64,000 nucleotides of DNA from Ixodes scapularis (GCF_016920785.2 NW_024609857.1:73282252-73346251); one strand, 5' to 3'. Counted from the stretch's first letter, positions 11,891-23,169 are shown. The notes: a model not told the origin generated them from the letters alone. Translations and numbers: made by a program.

Positions 11891-12048
11891 ATGAAAGCCG
11901 TTTACAAGTCCCTGTAACGCCGAATTAGAGCACACCTGTTGAGGAGGAGGAGGGGAAGGGTACCGAGGGGAAGGTATATCCTTTCTCCCTCCTCCTCACC
12001 TGCCTGCTACTCCTCCCTCCGTGCGGCGTCGCCGTCGCCTCACGAGGG

Positions 12049-12240
12049 TCACGTGACCTCACGGGTGTCACGTGACGTCACGGGGGTCACGTGACGATGA
12101 CGTCATCAATAACGTCACTGATGACGTCATCATCACTAGTGACGTCATCATTAACGATGCCGATGACGTCATCAGTTACGTCACTGATAACGTCATCAGT
12201 GACGATGACGATGTCGATGACGTCATCAGTGACGTCACGC
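12049..12240. repeat. Array of TGACGTCA and CACGTGAC motifs
   Basis: In about 190 bp there are seven perfect TGACGTCA palindromes (the cAMP-response-element core), three CACGTGAC boxes and several AACGTCA variants, in loose units such as GATGACGTCATCAGT. It lies inside the foldback element. Binding by CREB/ATF-type factors is only a possibility from motif identity. Asp/Val-rich frames across it are artefacts. Confidence 0.85.
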
Positions 12241-12539
12241 GTCCCATAATGCACCGGACGGTTACGCCGACGGCTACGCCCACGGCGACGCCGCTCAAGC
12301 CGGAAACGGGCGCCTAAGAGCTGCGCTCTAAAAATAACCAACGGCTCAAGTCATAAGTGTTCAGGAAAAATAAATGCACGCAATCTACAAACCTGTGAAA
12401 ATCATGAAAAAATAAATAAAAAAAGAAAATGCCGCGAAAATGATTTGGGACCATTTTGTTCGGCCTAGCACTCGGGACCATTTTGTTCGGGACCATAATA
12501 TCCGGGACCATTTTGTCCGGGACCATATTGTCCTGATCC

Positions 12540-13190
12540 CAACTGAATCATAAGAGGCGCACCCTCTGTGCCGCGAGGTAAACCACAGTCCCTGGCTATG
12601 CACATCATAGATGAAGAGGCGGATGCTTAGTCTTTTTTCAAAACTTGGCTCGATGTCAGAGAAAGTTCTACCAATCTTCCGGCGTTTCAAATGAAGGGTC
12701 ATTGACTTCACCTACGCTAGCGTCGTCATGAGCGCGTTTAAATCTGCCAACGCGCACAGCGGACGCCGCTGCGGGTCGATACCACATGAAGGTTCCTACT
12801 ATAGTCACAGACAAGAGGAGGACGGCAGGGAAGAGCTTCAGTTGTCCCGCCCCAGTGCGAGTTTTCTACCCTCGATAGCACTTGGGCGTCACGCACGCAC
12901 CCAATAAAAAAAAGCACGGCAGAGGGCATTGAGGGCGCGCTGAAGGCATTCGAAAGAGACGCCCAGTCGTTCTAATCCTGTCAGTGGCTCAACTTCGACA
13001 TGTTGGTTTAAGAATGCGGTGGCTCCTTGCTTCCACCCTGCGTTCTGAACACATCATCGAACTTGTCGCAACTGATGCTACGTAGCTAGGACCGCAACAC
13101 GTAACGTCACGACGAGGCAAATCTTGTCTTGTTCGTATTGTCACCTATATATATGGGGATCATCAGAGGGTGCTACCGAAACGTCTCGGA
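12540..13190. other. Intergenic, nothing firmly recognised
   Basis: No coding motif or array. A TATATATATGGGGATCATCAG segment near 13147-13167 resembles part of the repeat seen near 19090-19110. Confidence 0.35.
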
Positions 13191-13193
13191 GCT

Positions 13194-13407
13194 TATGCGG
13201 AGCGTAAGTTCGTCTGCTTCTTGAGCAGGGGCGGCGGTGACGTCAGAACGCCGAGCTCTGACTGGCTCCGATTGGAAGGATTGTTGTTAGACCTCAAGGC
13301 AGCTTGCTGTGAGGTCTACTTACCCTCTATCACAGTTAATCGGAGCTCGGCGTTCTGACGTCACCGCCGCCCCTGCTCAAGAAGCAGACGAACTTACGCT
13401 CCGCATA
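13194..13407. repeat. Perfect 65-bp inverted repeat with 84-bp loop
   Basis: 13194-13258 and 13343-13407 are exact reverse complements over all 65 bases. The loop contains a further 8-bp stem (AGACCTCA / TGAGGTCT). Perfect identity in otherwise degraded DNA implies recent origin or ongoing conversion between arms. Confidence 0.9.
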
Positions 13408-13444
13408 GAGCCACTGGATGGTTTCAGTGTACCGTATTCCATTT

Positions 13445-13680
13445 TCTCAGGGAAGGGAACAGGAGGCGCCTCGGGTGGTTGGCAGTCAGCGCGGCTAGTA
13501 GTCGAAAAGGGCAACATTAGATAGGACGTGCCACCCAAGGAATGGGCACGACCGCTGCGTCACAGTTCAGCCGGGAACTCGGACGTTCGAGCTCGAGATG
13601 GAGGTTATTGCAGCCGTGGGCCCTCTCAGAGTTGCGATAAGTCCGGATAAGATGGCGCTACATGTTCAAGCAAAGTGAAG
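13445..13680 (+). repeat. Dispersed repeat, copy 2 (pair with 815-1065)
   Basis: Matches 815-1065, including GGCGCCTCGG, AACTCGGACGTTCGAGCTCG, GAGGTTATTGCAGCCG and CTCTCAGAGTTGC segments. No protein motif. Confidence 0.55.
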
Positions 13681-14164
13681 AATCAAGCCAATCGAATGAT
13701 CTGATTGGCTTCACCCATCTTGCTGTTGGGATAAAACAAATCGAAAAAAAACATGCAAAAACACTTTGATTCGCCGGCGGTTTACAACCGGTTGAAAATC
13801 GATATACTGTTTCTTTTCGCTATGCTTTCTATATTAACTAGCCCGTGATTGATCGTACGAAAAAAAAAAATCCAGACCATTCTTCAACGGGCTACTAGGC
13901 TCTGCCTACTAGCCCGTTGGACGCTATCCGTTTCAGTTTCACAGAGCCGCCATTTTGAAGGCATTGACTGCAGCGCCGCCCTGAAATGAAGATTAAACGT
14001 TTCGCTATTCTAACCCTTCGAACATTCAGTGGCGCCATTGGTCTTACTACACTCCGTTTCACGTGAAGTCCGAGTTAATGCGCCTGAATAAAAAAAGGTA
14101 GCGACATCTTCTCCCTCCTCCTCTGACGCGCACTCCTTTTATCTTTATGTTTGGCTTTTTTACA

Positions 14165-14645
14165 CCCGCGCGTCGAATGCAGCGCCGCCTGGTTTGGCCA
14201 AAGAAAGCAGACGGCCTTCTTATACTAAAGTCAGAGCGCAGTCAAAGGCTGAAAGACACCTAAATACATACACACAGGCTAAAAACGCACTGTCACGGTC
14301 TACCTGCCTCGAAGGATGTGCTCAAAGAAAGACGATGAAAGCCGTGACGTTGCACAGTCGGCGTTATTTGATTGGCGACATGAGCTCATAGCATGCACTG
14401 CACTTCGACAGCATATGCATTCCATTTGATTCCTCGTCCCTCATGCACACTCTTATTGTTATAGTTTGCTCTTTCGCGCTCGCGCGTCGACGGTAGCGCC
14501 GCCTGGATCGGTCCAAGATAGTAGGCGGCATTCTTCAAAGGATGTCGCTACTTTTCCATATAAAGGGACTTTAGTCCGAGTGAGTTCAATAACTAGTTGC
14601 GACAAATACACACATGCACAGACTAAAAGCGCAGTGTCGCGACAC
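14165..14645 (+). repeat. Two diverged direct copies of a roughly 140-bp repeat
   Basis: 14170-14300 and 14490-14645 share AGCGCCGCCTGG, a GCGGCATTCTT/ACGGCCTTCTT block, and an ACACACA-GCTAAAA-CGCA-TGTC segment. The surrounding 13690-15100 has no recognised gene. Confidence 0.5.
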
Positions 14646-15099
14646 ATTCTTCGTTCTTGATTGAATCAGTCAGTGCTGACACGTTCATGGAAACCACGAA
14701 AACGCCGTGATGTAGCGCTTTCCAAGAAAGTTGATTGACCTTAATGGCTCCTATAGACGGCACACATCTCTGGAATGTTTCATGCGAAACCAAACGGCAG
14801 GAGAGAAAATGATTTCTTCGTGGCGTCATCTATCGCAAGGACTAGGAACTGGAAAATGCCTTTCGATGCTAGGAATAGTTTCAGAAAAATACGTTGACGA
14901 AGTGAAACAGTTTGCAGGGCCCGTTCAAGGAACATTTGCTAGTACCCTTGGGAGTGTTACACAAAACTTGCGAGAGAATTTTAAGTGATGTAAATAACTT
15001 TCGTTTTCTTCTTCGTTACCGTTTAGCAGTTCTGTCTTACAGCAACTCTGAAAATATCCGCTTGCAACTCTGTATATTTACTTTATTATGTTGCAGGTT

Positions 15100-15170
15100 A
15101 AGAAAACCAGAAAAAACTCCTCTCACAAAGCCTTGCACTCTCTCCACTTTAGCAGAGTGAACGCTGGTGA
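15100..15170 (+). repeat. Half-hairpin related to 28453-28570
   Basis: CTTTAGCAGAGTGAACGCTG with an upstream CTCCTC segment matches the left arm of the hairpin at 28453-28570; the opposing arm is absent here. Confidence 0.5.
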
Positions 15171-15179
15171 GGAGGAGGA

Positions 15180-16785
15180 AACCACCAATCATGACGAGCA
15201 AAGACTTTTGTTGGAGGGGCTTTTTTTTTTCTTTTGTAGCATGCGGGGCAGACTATATTCAACATGAGTAGAATTAGAGTCATATACAGCTCGACTTTAC
15301 TAATTGAGTGGTGTCTTTTATCCCGGACATTTTGCTTTAACCACTCCAACTTTATTCACTTCATGTGATACATATTTGCAATTCAACGAGCCCTGGTCCC
15401 TCTACCTAAGCAACTTCGGTTGCAATCTTAGAAACCCAACCTAGTTCCCAATCCCAAGAACTCTACACTGGCAACTGCAATTCTCATGCAGACGAAAGAA
15501 AGTTTAAGTTTAAAACTTTTTTATTGTCTATATAACGATAAAGCTTGCATTAATAAAGAAAATTACAACCGATGTCCTTTCTAAGTGTCAGAAAGAGTTT
15601 ACCATCAATACAAAGTTGCAACTATTAACTCTTGTTGTGGATCATTTTTATCCGAGCAGCATTACAATGGAACATGCACAATGAAAATGTGTTTCCCTCT
15701 GTATTTTCACCTGAAAAAAAGTTTTTTTTTATAACTTCTTTCTGCAATAATGCCTCCAAGGCGATGCAGGTAATACCAATGAAATAAATAAATAACGACC
15801 AAGAAGAAGCTAACTATGCCAGAATTCTACCATTTTTTTATGTTTGCGCTTGTATTTTTTTTATCCAGGGTAAAAAAATACGATTTTCTTGAGAATAACT
15901 TGATTGCATTTCTTTTATTTGAATCAAATTATTTTTTAATTAAATTAATTTAATTGAAATCCTTTTACCTAGAAAATACCGACCCTTTATAACAATATGT
16001 ATTTTCAAACATGGCACATTGAATGATCAATCCGTCCGATCACCGAAAACTATGCAAAAGAAGGAGTTACTGTAACCTGAAGTAAAGTAACCTTTTAGCA
16101 ACTTTTTATTGATGTAAACCCAGCAATACCAAAACAAAAGCAGCTTGTAATTTTAACTAGCTAAAATATGTTATTTGCTTCTGATTTAGAGTTTTGATTT
16201 TGCTTTCAATCAGTCAAACGAAGGTCACGGTAGGAAGAAAGCTCATTGCTCCGATTTGCTCAGAGGTGCATTGCTTGCTTATTGCTCGTGTGCAGCCTGA
16301 TACAAATCATCCTTGCTTGATGATTCATTCGAGCAAATGCACATAGAAAGCATCGAATGATAGGCAAACAGCAAATAAAAATATATCATTTGGATTTGTT
16401 TCGCAAGAAGGCTTTGATTTGAATCATCAGAGTAAAACTGGTCTGATTTAAATCGCGATATAAATAGTGTTTTGAATCACGATGTAAATCCTCTTGATTT
16501 ATATTTTCGACACTGTTTTTAACCACTTACGCAGTTCATCGAAGAGTGTTAAAATATAAAGATGAACCTTAATTTAATACGAAGGGTGATCAGTAAGGTT
16601 TGCCTACTAGGCTCTAACTTATTTTATTCAGTGATGGCATTGAAAGATGTCGCATTCAAATGAAAGTTTGGAATCTCCTCTTTCCAAGGAGCACGTAACA
16701 TTTCAATTCTATTCCGCACCGGCAACAATGCACTCTCGCTACCGGTGCGGCGGTGCACTACTCTCCGCATGCGGTCGAGGATGAT
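15180..16785. other. AT-rich intergenic DNA
   Basis: Long A/T-rich stretch without coding motifs. Contains low-complexity ATTAAATTAATTTAATTG near 15934-15955. Confidence 0.45.
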
Positions 16786-16787
16786 TA

Positions 16788-16949
16788 GAGAGTTTTCGTA
16801 GACCGCGTTTCCCCCTCCGCTAAGCCCTCCGCAACGAAGAAGCCGCTACTGCGCCTGCGCGCTGATAGCCTTGGCTGTAGAGTTCCGGGTATCGTAGCGC
16901 GTTGCGGAGAGCGTTGCGGGTCGGCAAAAACGATTTACGAAAACTCCTC
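16788..16949 (+). mobile_element. MITE, GAGAGTTTTCGTA family, copy 1
   Basis: Ends are GAGAGTTTTCGTAGA and TACGAAAACTCC in inverse orientation. The interior (CCTCCGCTAAG, CTCCGCAACGAAGAAGCC, CTGTAGAGTTCC) matches the reverse complement of 19600-19757 almost throughout. The inner sequence also folds on itself: CCGCAACG and CGTTGCGG pairs. Confidence 0.8.
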
Positions 16950-17298
16950 ATTGAGAGCCGTTGTTGACGAGTTCAACGTTCCGCTGGAGGAGCAGCAGTT
17001 CCAAGATGTTTTCATCCCGCCGTCAGACTTTTGGTGTTTCTTTTCCCAAGATAAAGATATATCTAAATTGGGTAATGAAAAGTCAATACATGTGCCGGCG
17101 AGCTGGTGATATTTAATCGTGACGTTTAAAACTTGAGACTGTGGTGAGGGAGTTGTTGGTGTCTATCGGGGGTTTATAACGAGCGAGAGAAAATAAACGA
17201 TTTAGCTGCGTTTGAGACGTCGCTCCCGTGCCTTTTTTCTACGACTTCAGTTTCCTATTTTTCCTTCACCGCAGCCTCGGGTTTAAAACATCAGGATT

Positions 17299-17306
17299 AT
17301 CTAAAG
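17299..17306 (+). repeat. 8-bp target duplication of hAT MITE
   Basis: ATCTAAAG here and at 17619-17626, exact. Confidence 0.85.
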
Positions 17307-17618
17307 AAGGGGTTGGCAACCCAGGACCCGCGAAGCAGTTTTATGCGGCCTCCGGCACGACACCAAAAAAGCACCCCCCCCCCCCCCCTACCCCTCTGCC
17401 GCTTCCTCACACAGACTCAAAAAGAGTCAAGAACCACGCGGCAATTTTGACGTCAAATGGAGATTGTCCGGCACCCCTCCTTGGGAAGAGAACGTCTTCA
17501 CTTAATTTATGCGTCTTCTTTGCCCCTCCCCCCTTTCCATCGCGACTCGTCGTCCGGCGCTCTCCTTGCCGGCTTTGGGATGCCTCGGCCCGCCGCTGAA
17601 ATAGGTTGCCTGCCCCTG
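17307..17618 (+). mobile_element. hAT MITE, second copy, with exact 8-bp duplication
   Basis: Left end AAGGGGTTGGCAACCC (first base changed from the usual C), right end GGTTGCCTGCCCCTG. It is flanked by exact ATCTAAAG octamers, as expected for hAT. The interior aligns with 9554-9892 but has a long C-run at 17376-17391 and a partly different middle. The Pro-rich open frame across it is a chance frame. Confidence 0.85.
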
Positions 17619-17629
17619 ATCTAAAGGGT

Positions 17630-18935
17630 ACACGGTTTACGTATCACAAAGAGGTTACCGATGCAGTGCGCCGTTGGTGTCGTCAACAGCCGCCCTCAAT
17701 CATCTACGGCGGCATGCGACGAGTAGAGCACCGGTAGCTGCAGTAAATCGCCGCCGACGAGGTCTATATTGAAATGTTATGTCCTTCTATGGGAAAGCGG
17801 AGATTCCACAATTGTATTCAAATGCAACATCTGTCAATTCCATCGCTGAATTAAAAAAGTTACCGCCTAGGAGGCAAAACTTATTGATCAACCAGCTTAC
17901 CAAATCCATTTGTCTAGCATTTGTTCGAGACCAGAAGGAGGTAATTAAGTTATTACGCAATAGCGGTATTTGAAATACGTCATCGCACCCGAAATCATTT
18001 TGCACTACGGTGTTTTATTGGTGGTGCCGTTGGTTTTGCCATTGAAACGAGGAGTTAATTCGTGATAAAAGCGTCTCGATATGCACACTCAATGTTCCAA
18101 TACCCCAGACCAATTACATAATGTGAGAAGGAGTGCATGACAAGTAAGATTGTTCTGTATGTCCGATAACAAACCCTGGGTGGTCGAATTCACTATCTGG
18201 TGACGAAGGCAGAATTTAACGAAGATCGAATTATTTTGGGCGATAAAAATTTCACTGGCAAACCGATACTTAACTTTGCAAATTACTGATTGCAATGAGG
18301 TATACACCATCTGAAAATGTTTGACGAGTGACTAAACTTTCAGTTTGAATCTCCGTAACAATAAACCGATATGAACACGTCAACCGGGGATCCGTGAACA
18401 CCGAACGTCTAGATAGATAAACATCATTCTTTCGGGAATCTTTTGATTGGAGTCAGCGTGATGCATTGCGGAAACAACCCCCTATTCATTGATACCTGGG
18501 CCTTCTTGGCGTCTTTACGTTGTGAACTTTTATAACGTTCATCCACCTGATAAAAATGCCGAGTCACTGGGTAGTTGACGCAAGCACTGCGTTGCTCGTG
18601 CTTGCGGCGCGATTTACAGCCCAGTAGCAGATATGGTCGCTCAGGAAGCGATTAGTGAAATGGTATATTTGACACAGTACACTTTGGGCTTTTCGTATCT
18701 CGCTTGCAGACGATGAACTAACCTGGCTAGGAGAAACCAAGCACTCGAGAGTTATAAGATGAAAACAATATCTGGTTAGGAGCTTCTGCAGCGATTGCAG
18801 AATCAGGAAACGTTCGGGAACCTGGTATATCTAACTTCAGTCCAGCTAAAGACGCAATCTGCCGGAAGTCGGTTTGAGACCAATCACGCTCGCGTCCAGA
18901 ACTTGAGTTTAGTTCTGCAAAATTTTCGCACCGAT
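17630..18935. other. Intergenic, no recognised gene
   Basis: A 64-codon frame at 17779-17973 (plus) has ordinary composition but no motif I recognise and no clear splice context. Nothing else stands out. Confidence 0.4.
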
Positions 18936-18939
18936 GTGT

Positions 18940-19200
18940 AGACCTAGACCCACGCGTTGCTTACAAACAACTCAGCGTTTTGCCACACCGCACTGCGCAT
19001 GCGCAGAAACCAGATTCGCTTGAAGTGAAGCGTCTGAGCACGCGCCGTGCCGACAGCAGCGCCACCGCAGCGATGTAACGTCATGGCAGCATGTATATAC
19101 ACCCCGTGATGCGAATGTTAATCTCGCTGCATAAGTGTCTCGGCAAGGACAGACTGCCGTTTCGGAGAGGAAGGAAGTGAAGTAATTTTCTGTCTTACAG
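18940..19200 (-). repeat. Dispersed repeat, uninterrupted copy of the 2380-3400 repeat
   Basis: Reverse complement matches the sequences flanking the hAT-like element at 2740-3305. The junction here reads GCTTCACTTCAAGCGAATCT without insertion. Confidence 0.6.
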
Positions 19201-19389
19201 AAAGTCGTGGTATATAACCTCGGCTGTTTAATACCTGTGGACGCATCGCAGAATTCTGCACCTCGTGAAAGATGCGCGAGTTAGAAAATTAATTTATGTT
19301 GCTTTGTTTTGTTTTACGGCGGTAGCCCGTATTGGCCAGGTTCCGCGGCTGATATCCCGTGTGTGTTGCATGCGAGTACGACGTGACCA

Positions 19390-19580
19390 GCTGAACTTAA
19401 CGGGGAAATTTCTCCGCTAAATAGAGCGAGACAATTGTCTCGTTAACTTTTGGGGGAAATCGCAGTCTCGACATTGTTACGTCATTTAGCGAAGAAATTT
19501 CGACGCTAAATTGAGCTAGAAAATATTTTCGCTAAATTTAGCGGAAATTGCGAGATCACAGTGTCACGCAATGTCACGGA
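19390..19580. repeat. Cluster of CGCTAAAT / GCTAAATTTAGC motifs
   Basis: Several CCGCTAAAT, TAGCGAAGAAATTT and CGCTAAATTTAGCGG motifs, with ACGTCA and TCACG sites, over about 190 bp. A similar mix occurs at 59925-60115. Probably a decayed repeat family. Confidence 0.5.
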
Positions 19581-19599
19581 ATCTCGGGATGCCATAGTA

Positions 19600-19757
19600 G
19601 GGAGTTATCGTAGATCATTTTCGCCGTACCGCAACGCCCTCCGCAACCCGGAACGATACCAGGAACTCTACAGTCAAGGCCATCGGCGCGCAGGCGCATG
19701 GCTTCTTCGTTGCGGAGAGCTTAGCGGAGGGGGGACGTGCTCTACGAAAACTCTCTA
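19600..19757 (-). mobile_element. MITE, GAGAGTTTTCGTA family, copy 2
   Basis: Inverse copy of 16788-16949. Ends are GGAGTTATCGTAGA (diverged) and TCTACGAAAACTCTC. Confidence 0.8.
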
Positions 19758-19779
19758 GTGTCACGTGAGCACCGTCCGT

Positions 19780-21344
19780 TAAATGTAGCGTGACGCTACT
19801 CCGCTTCTGCGTGCAGCGTCTCGGCTGTCGCTGCAGTGTATTTGCAGGGCGCGGCAAAGAGCCGGCGCTATATTTTGTTTTTCTTCGCAGATCTCTCGAG
19901 AGGAATCGAAGACGTCCTTGAGCAACCAGTCCATGTCCGCGGAGAACGCCATCTCTGTCCTGCCGCCGACTGTCCTGAAGGTGGACATCGTGGACACGGC
20001 CGACGCGCAGCGTCCGGACGTGTCCTAGCAGTACGCCGGGTCACCAGATGTGCTTGCGACTGCCACGCACATCCCAGAGGCCTTCTGGTGACTCGCTGCT
20101 CTAGGACACGATGCTTTCCTGCCGCCATAGGACTCTGTTTACCAAAGAAATCGATCGTGTGTGCCACCGCAATGCCGGACATTCTGCGGAAAAGCTCCTG
20201 CACACGAGTCCAGACACTTTTTTTTTTCTTCCCCGGGTTGCACTTTGTTTCAGGTGGTGTGGTTAACCTCCGAGCGTCGCTGAACGACGGACACCCCGCA
20301 GAGCAGTAATCTCTGTTTCCGACCGAGATTTTTAGGGATGAGCTCTGCCAGAATAGACCCTTTTCAAAAGTGGAAACCCTCCCGTACAGCTGCCGCGTCG
20401 ATAACCCGAAGCCGCCATATTGTGGGCGTGCATCGAGCACGAGTAATGCGTCAGTGTTAGGCGCGTGCTGGGGTCCAAATGTTTTCTACACGAGTGCTGA
20501 ATGAGCGCTCGGCGTCAACTCGGATCCTATCGCACGCTTCGCGCACGAAGCGATGTCCACAGAGATGACGGCCGCCAGTGTTGCTCGATGTACTTTTGAA
20601 AAGGGTCTATTGAGACAGATTACCGTTGTGAATTCGTGAAAAAATATGGTCAGACAGTGTACAGTTTCAGATACGCTATCACGTATTGTACATATGTTCG
20701 GTTCGGGAAGTGTCGCGAGACTTCGCCTCTGTGGCTTCTGTGTCTGCTCACAAACGGGAACGGGGGGGGGGGGGGGGGGGGGGGGGGAGTTTTCCGGGGG
20801 TTTTGTAAATAGCCATTTCATTCATTCTTAATGTATCATCCTTTCATCTGAAGGTGTCCCCATGCGCTTTTTGGCTGATGCCCCGTATGACCTGATTTAC
20901 ACGTGTCGTCGCTTTTGCCTTCATGTTACTCTTCAGTCTGCGAGATTTTTTTTTTCTTTTTTGTTACATACATAGGTATCAAATGTTCCTTTACGGTTTC
21001 AAAGAATAAGAAAAGAAGACTTTGCTGGTATATGATAATACGATTAATGTAAGGTATGGACCTTCCGCGGATTTTTTATTGGACGGTGTTAATGAGACGT
21101 CATTAGGTGATAATCATTGTGCGAATCTGTCTGAGTGAAGCTTCGCGAAACTATTCGAGACAAGTGCTGGGGGTACATTGAACGTCAATTTTCTAAGCTC
21201 GAAATGGTTTGTTTGACCAGTAGTGTCAATATTCACGAGTAAAGACAAACAGGCAAAAGTATTATCTTAGTGAGACCGCAAACAACGATGATAGCACAGA
21301 GCACACAGTTGGAATTTGGATCTTAGTTCGCTCCTCGGATTAAT
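19780..21344. other. Intergenic with long homopolymers
   Basis: No supported gene. The 157- and 190-codon frames at 19836-20440 overlap on opposite strands and have skewed composition without motifs. About 26 consecutive G lie at 20762-20787. Confidence 0.4.
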
Positions 21345-21444
21345 NNNNNNNNNNNNNNNNNNNNNNNNNNNNNNNNNNNNNNNNNNNNNNNNNNNNNNNN
21401 NNNNNNNNNNNNNNNNNNNNNNNNNNNNNNNNNNNNNNNNNNNN
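21345..21444. other. Assembly gap, exactly 100 N
   Basis: A round number of N indicates a gap of unknown size. Frames across it are not real. It sits about 70 bp from the start of a 1.65-kb palindrome. Confidence 1.
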
Positions 21445-21516
21445 TCCATTAAATTTTTGGCTGGTTCGCCTGCCCTTTTCCACCCTTCGCATCCTCATTC
21501 TCGTGTTTCCTCTTCA

Positions 21517-23162
21517 GGGCCCGTTTGCTCGAAGCGTTAACGGCGGCTAAAGTTAGCCGCAGTACCTAGGAGAGGGATTTTGAAATCACGTGACTGGGCT
21601 CGGTAGGGATCCGGGAAAACATGGCGGTGCCCCGGTGAGTGAGCGCCGCTCGCTTTAAAACTAATATGTCGTTGTAGCTGCAATATCGGGCGCGTTAGTC
21701 ATCAACGATTGGTGAAGGAGACTTTCGCTTTGCCTTACCTCACTTAAACCGCAAAGCATGAGCAATCACCTCGTCGCATTTTTAGCTAGTCTTTCGATTC
21801 TGGCCATTCCTAAGCCTAAATGAACGCGGTAATTGTCGCCATGGCAACGTCTTTGAAAAGTGGATTGCCTTGCACGTGCTGGCGTCTGCAGTAGTAATTG
21901 TTCTAAAGCAAAAAGTCTAGCGTTCTCGATGCTCGGTTAATTTAGAAAAATGTCTATTGGGACCAACGCGCTTGAGCAAACTTAGAGCGGTAAACCAGCG
22001 GTCAAAAATGTCAACCCACCGGTTGCCGCCATCTTGCCTGTTTGCCACATTAGTGATCACGTGACGTTAAGATGGTTGCGCCCAGAGGTGGGCCAGATCA
22101 GATTGGCCAGATCGCGGTCAGCAGATGGGCGCTCTGGGGCTGCGTTCGAATCTTACTTGAATGGCGTCGAGTCGCATCAGGTCACGTGACAAGACAGATC
22201 CAGCAACGCTGGACGCGGCTAGGTTTTCGAACGCAACGGGTACGAGAACTTCACCCAGGAGTGAGATAAAAGATGCGTTTGATTTACTTACACCCCCTGT
22301 GCCGGTGCAGAAAAGTGTAGGGCAGTCTACTTCCGGTGTATGTATTGAGATACGACCGGAAGTACACCGCCCCACACTCTTCTGCACCGGTGCTGGAGGT
22401 GCAAGTAAATCGAACGCAGCTTCTATCTCACTCCTGGGTGAAGTTCTCGTACCCGTTGCGTTCGGAAACTTACCCGCGTCCAGCGTTGCTGCAGCTGTCT
22501 TGTCACGTGACTTGACCCGTTGGAATAACTCGGCGCCATTCGAGTAAGATTCGAACGCAGCCCCAGAGTGCCCATCTGCTGACCGCGATCTGGAAAATCT
22601 GATCTGGCCCACCTTTGGGCGCAGCCATCTTAACGTCACGTGATCACTAATGTGGCAAACAGGCAAGATGGCGGCAACCGGGGGGGGGGGGGTGCCATTT
22701 CCGCTGCAGGCAGTGGGTTCCGGTTTACCGCTCTAAGGTAAGACTCAAGCTCGTTGATTGGGACACTGTTTGCTTTTGTGTGCTATCAATGACCGGCCGA
22801 CTGAGTCAAGACAATCCGCTTTCCAAAGACGTTGCCATGCCGACAATTATCGCGTTCATTTAGGCTTAGGAATGGCCAGAATCAAAAGACTATCTAAAGA
22901 ATGCGGCAAGGTCATTGCTTATGCTTTGCGATTAAGTGAGGTAAGGAAATGTGAAAGCCTCCTGCACCATTCGTTGCTGACTAACGCGCCCGACATTGCA
23001 GCTACAACGACATATTAGTTCCAAAGCGAGTGGTGGTCACTCACCGGGGCACTGCCATGTTTCCTCGCATCCCTACCGAGCCAAGACACGTGATTTCAAA
23101 ATCCCTCTCCTAGGTACTGCGGCTAACTTTAGCCGCGGTTAGTGCTTCGAGCAAACGAGCCC
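21517..23162. mobile_element. 1.65-kb palindromic foldback element
   Basis: The left arm starting CGTTTGCTCGAAGC is mirrored at the right end, and homology runs inward for about 800 bp per arm to a centre near 22345. Mirrored blocks include GGCTAAAGTTAGCC, AATCACGTGACTGGGC-like, TTAGGCTTAGGAATGGCCAG, GTGATCACGTGACGTTAAGA and GTGAGATA-AAG. The arms have diverged with small indels. No transposase is encoded; frames such as 22118-22666 and 22161-22547 are mirror images of each other. It fits a foldback or long-TIR DNA element. Confidence 0.85.
22291..22401. repeat. Hairpin core of the palindrome, also found at 56516-56630
   Basis: Arms carry GCACCGGTGC-like, GTGTAGGGC/GCCCCACAC and CTACTTCCGG / CCGGAAGTAC. 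The same unit occurs alone at 56516-56630, so this core may be an independent small element. Confidence 0.75.
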
Positions 23163-23169
23163 AGATGGC

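Larger units (their letters stand above)
11086..12534. mobile_element. Foldback element with tandem GGTCCCGGACAAAAT termini
   Basis: The left end (11086-11197) is a head-to-tail array of a roughly 14-15-bp unit near GGTCCCGGACAAAAT, about seven units. The right end (12444-12534) is the same array in inverse orientation, about six units. Terminal inverted repeats made of short tandem repeats are the hallmark of foldback-type DNA elements. The interior holds a 163-bp tandem duplication and an array of TGACGTCA sites. No transposase frame was found. Exact ends and target duplication are uncertain. Frames reading as repeated MVP are by-products of the array. Confidence 0.75.

Noticed and set aside
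12314..12526. Frame reading as repeated MVPDKMVP units
   Set aside because: Product of the GGTCCCGGACAAAAT array; no independent coding evidence.
19836..20440. Long overlapping frames of 157 and 190 codons
   Set aside because: Opposite-strand frames in GC-rich DNA, with no motif and a poly(T)/Phe run; judged chance.
21267..21540. Frames spanning the N run
   Set aside because: Most of the frame is undetermined sequence.
22118..22666. 182-codon minus frame and a similar plus frame
   Set aside because: Both lie in the large palindrome and are mirror images of each other, so the similarity is structural and not coding.
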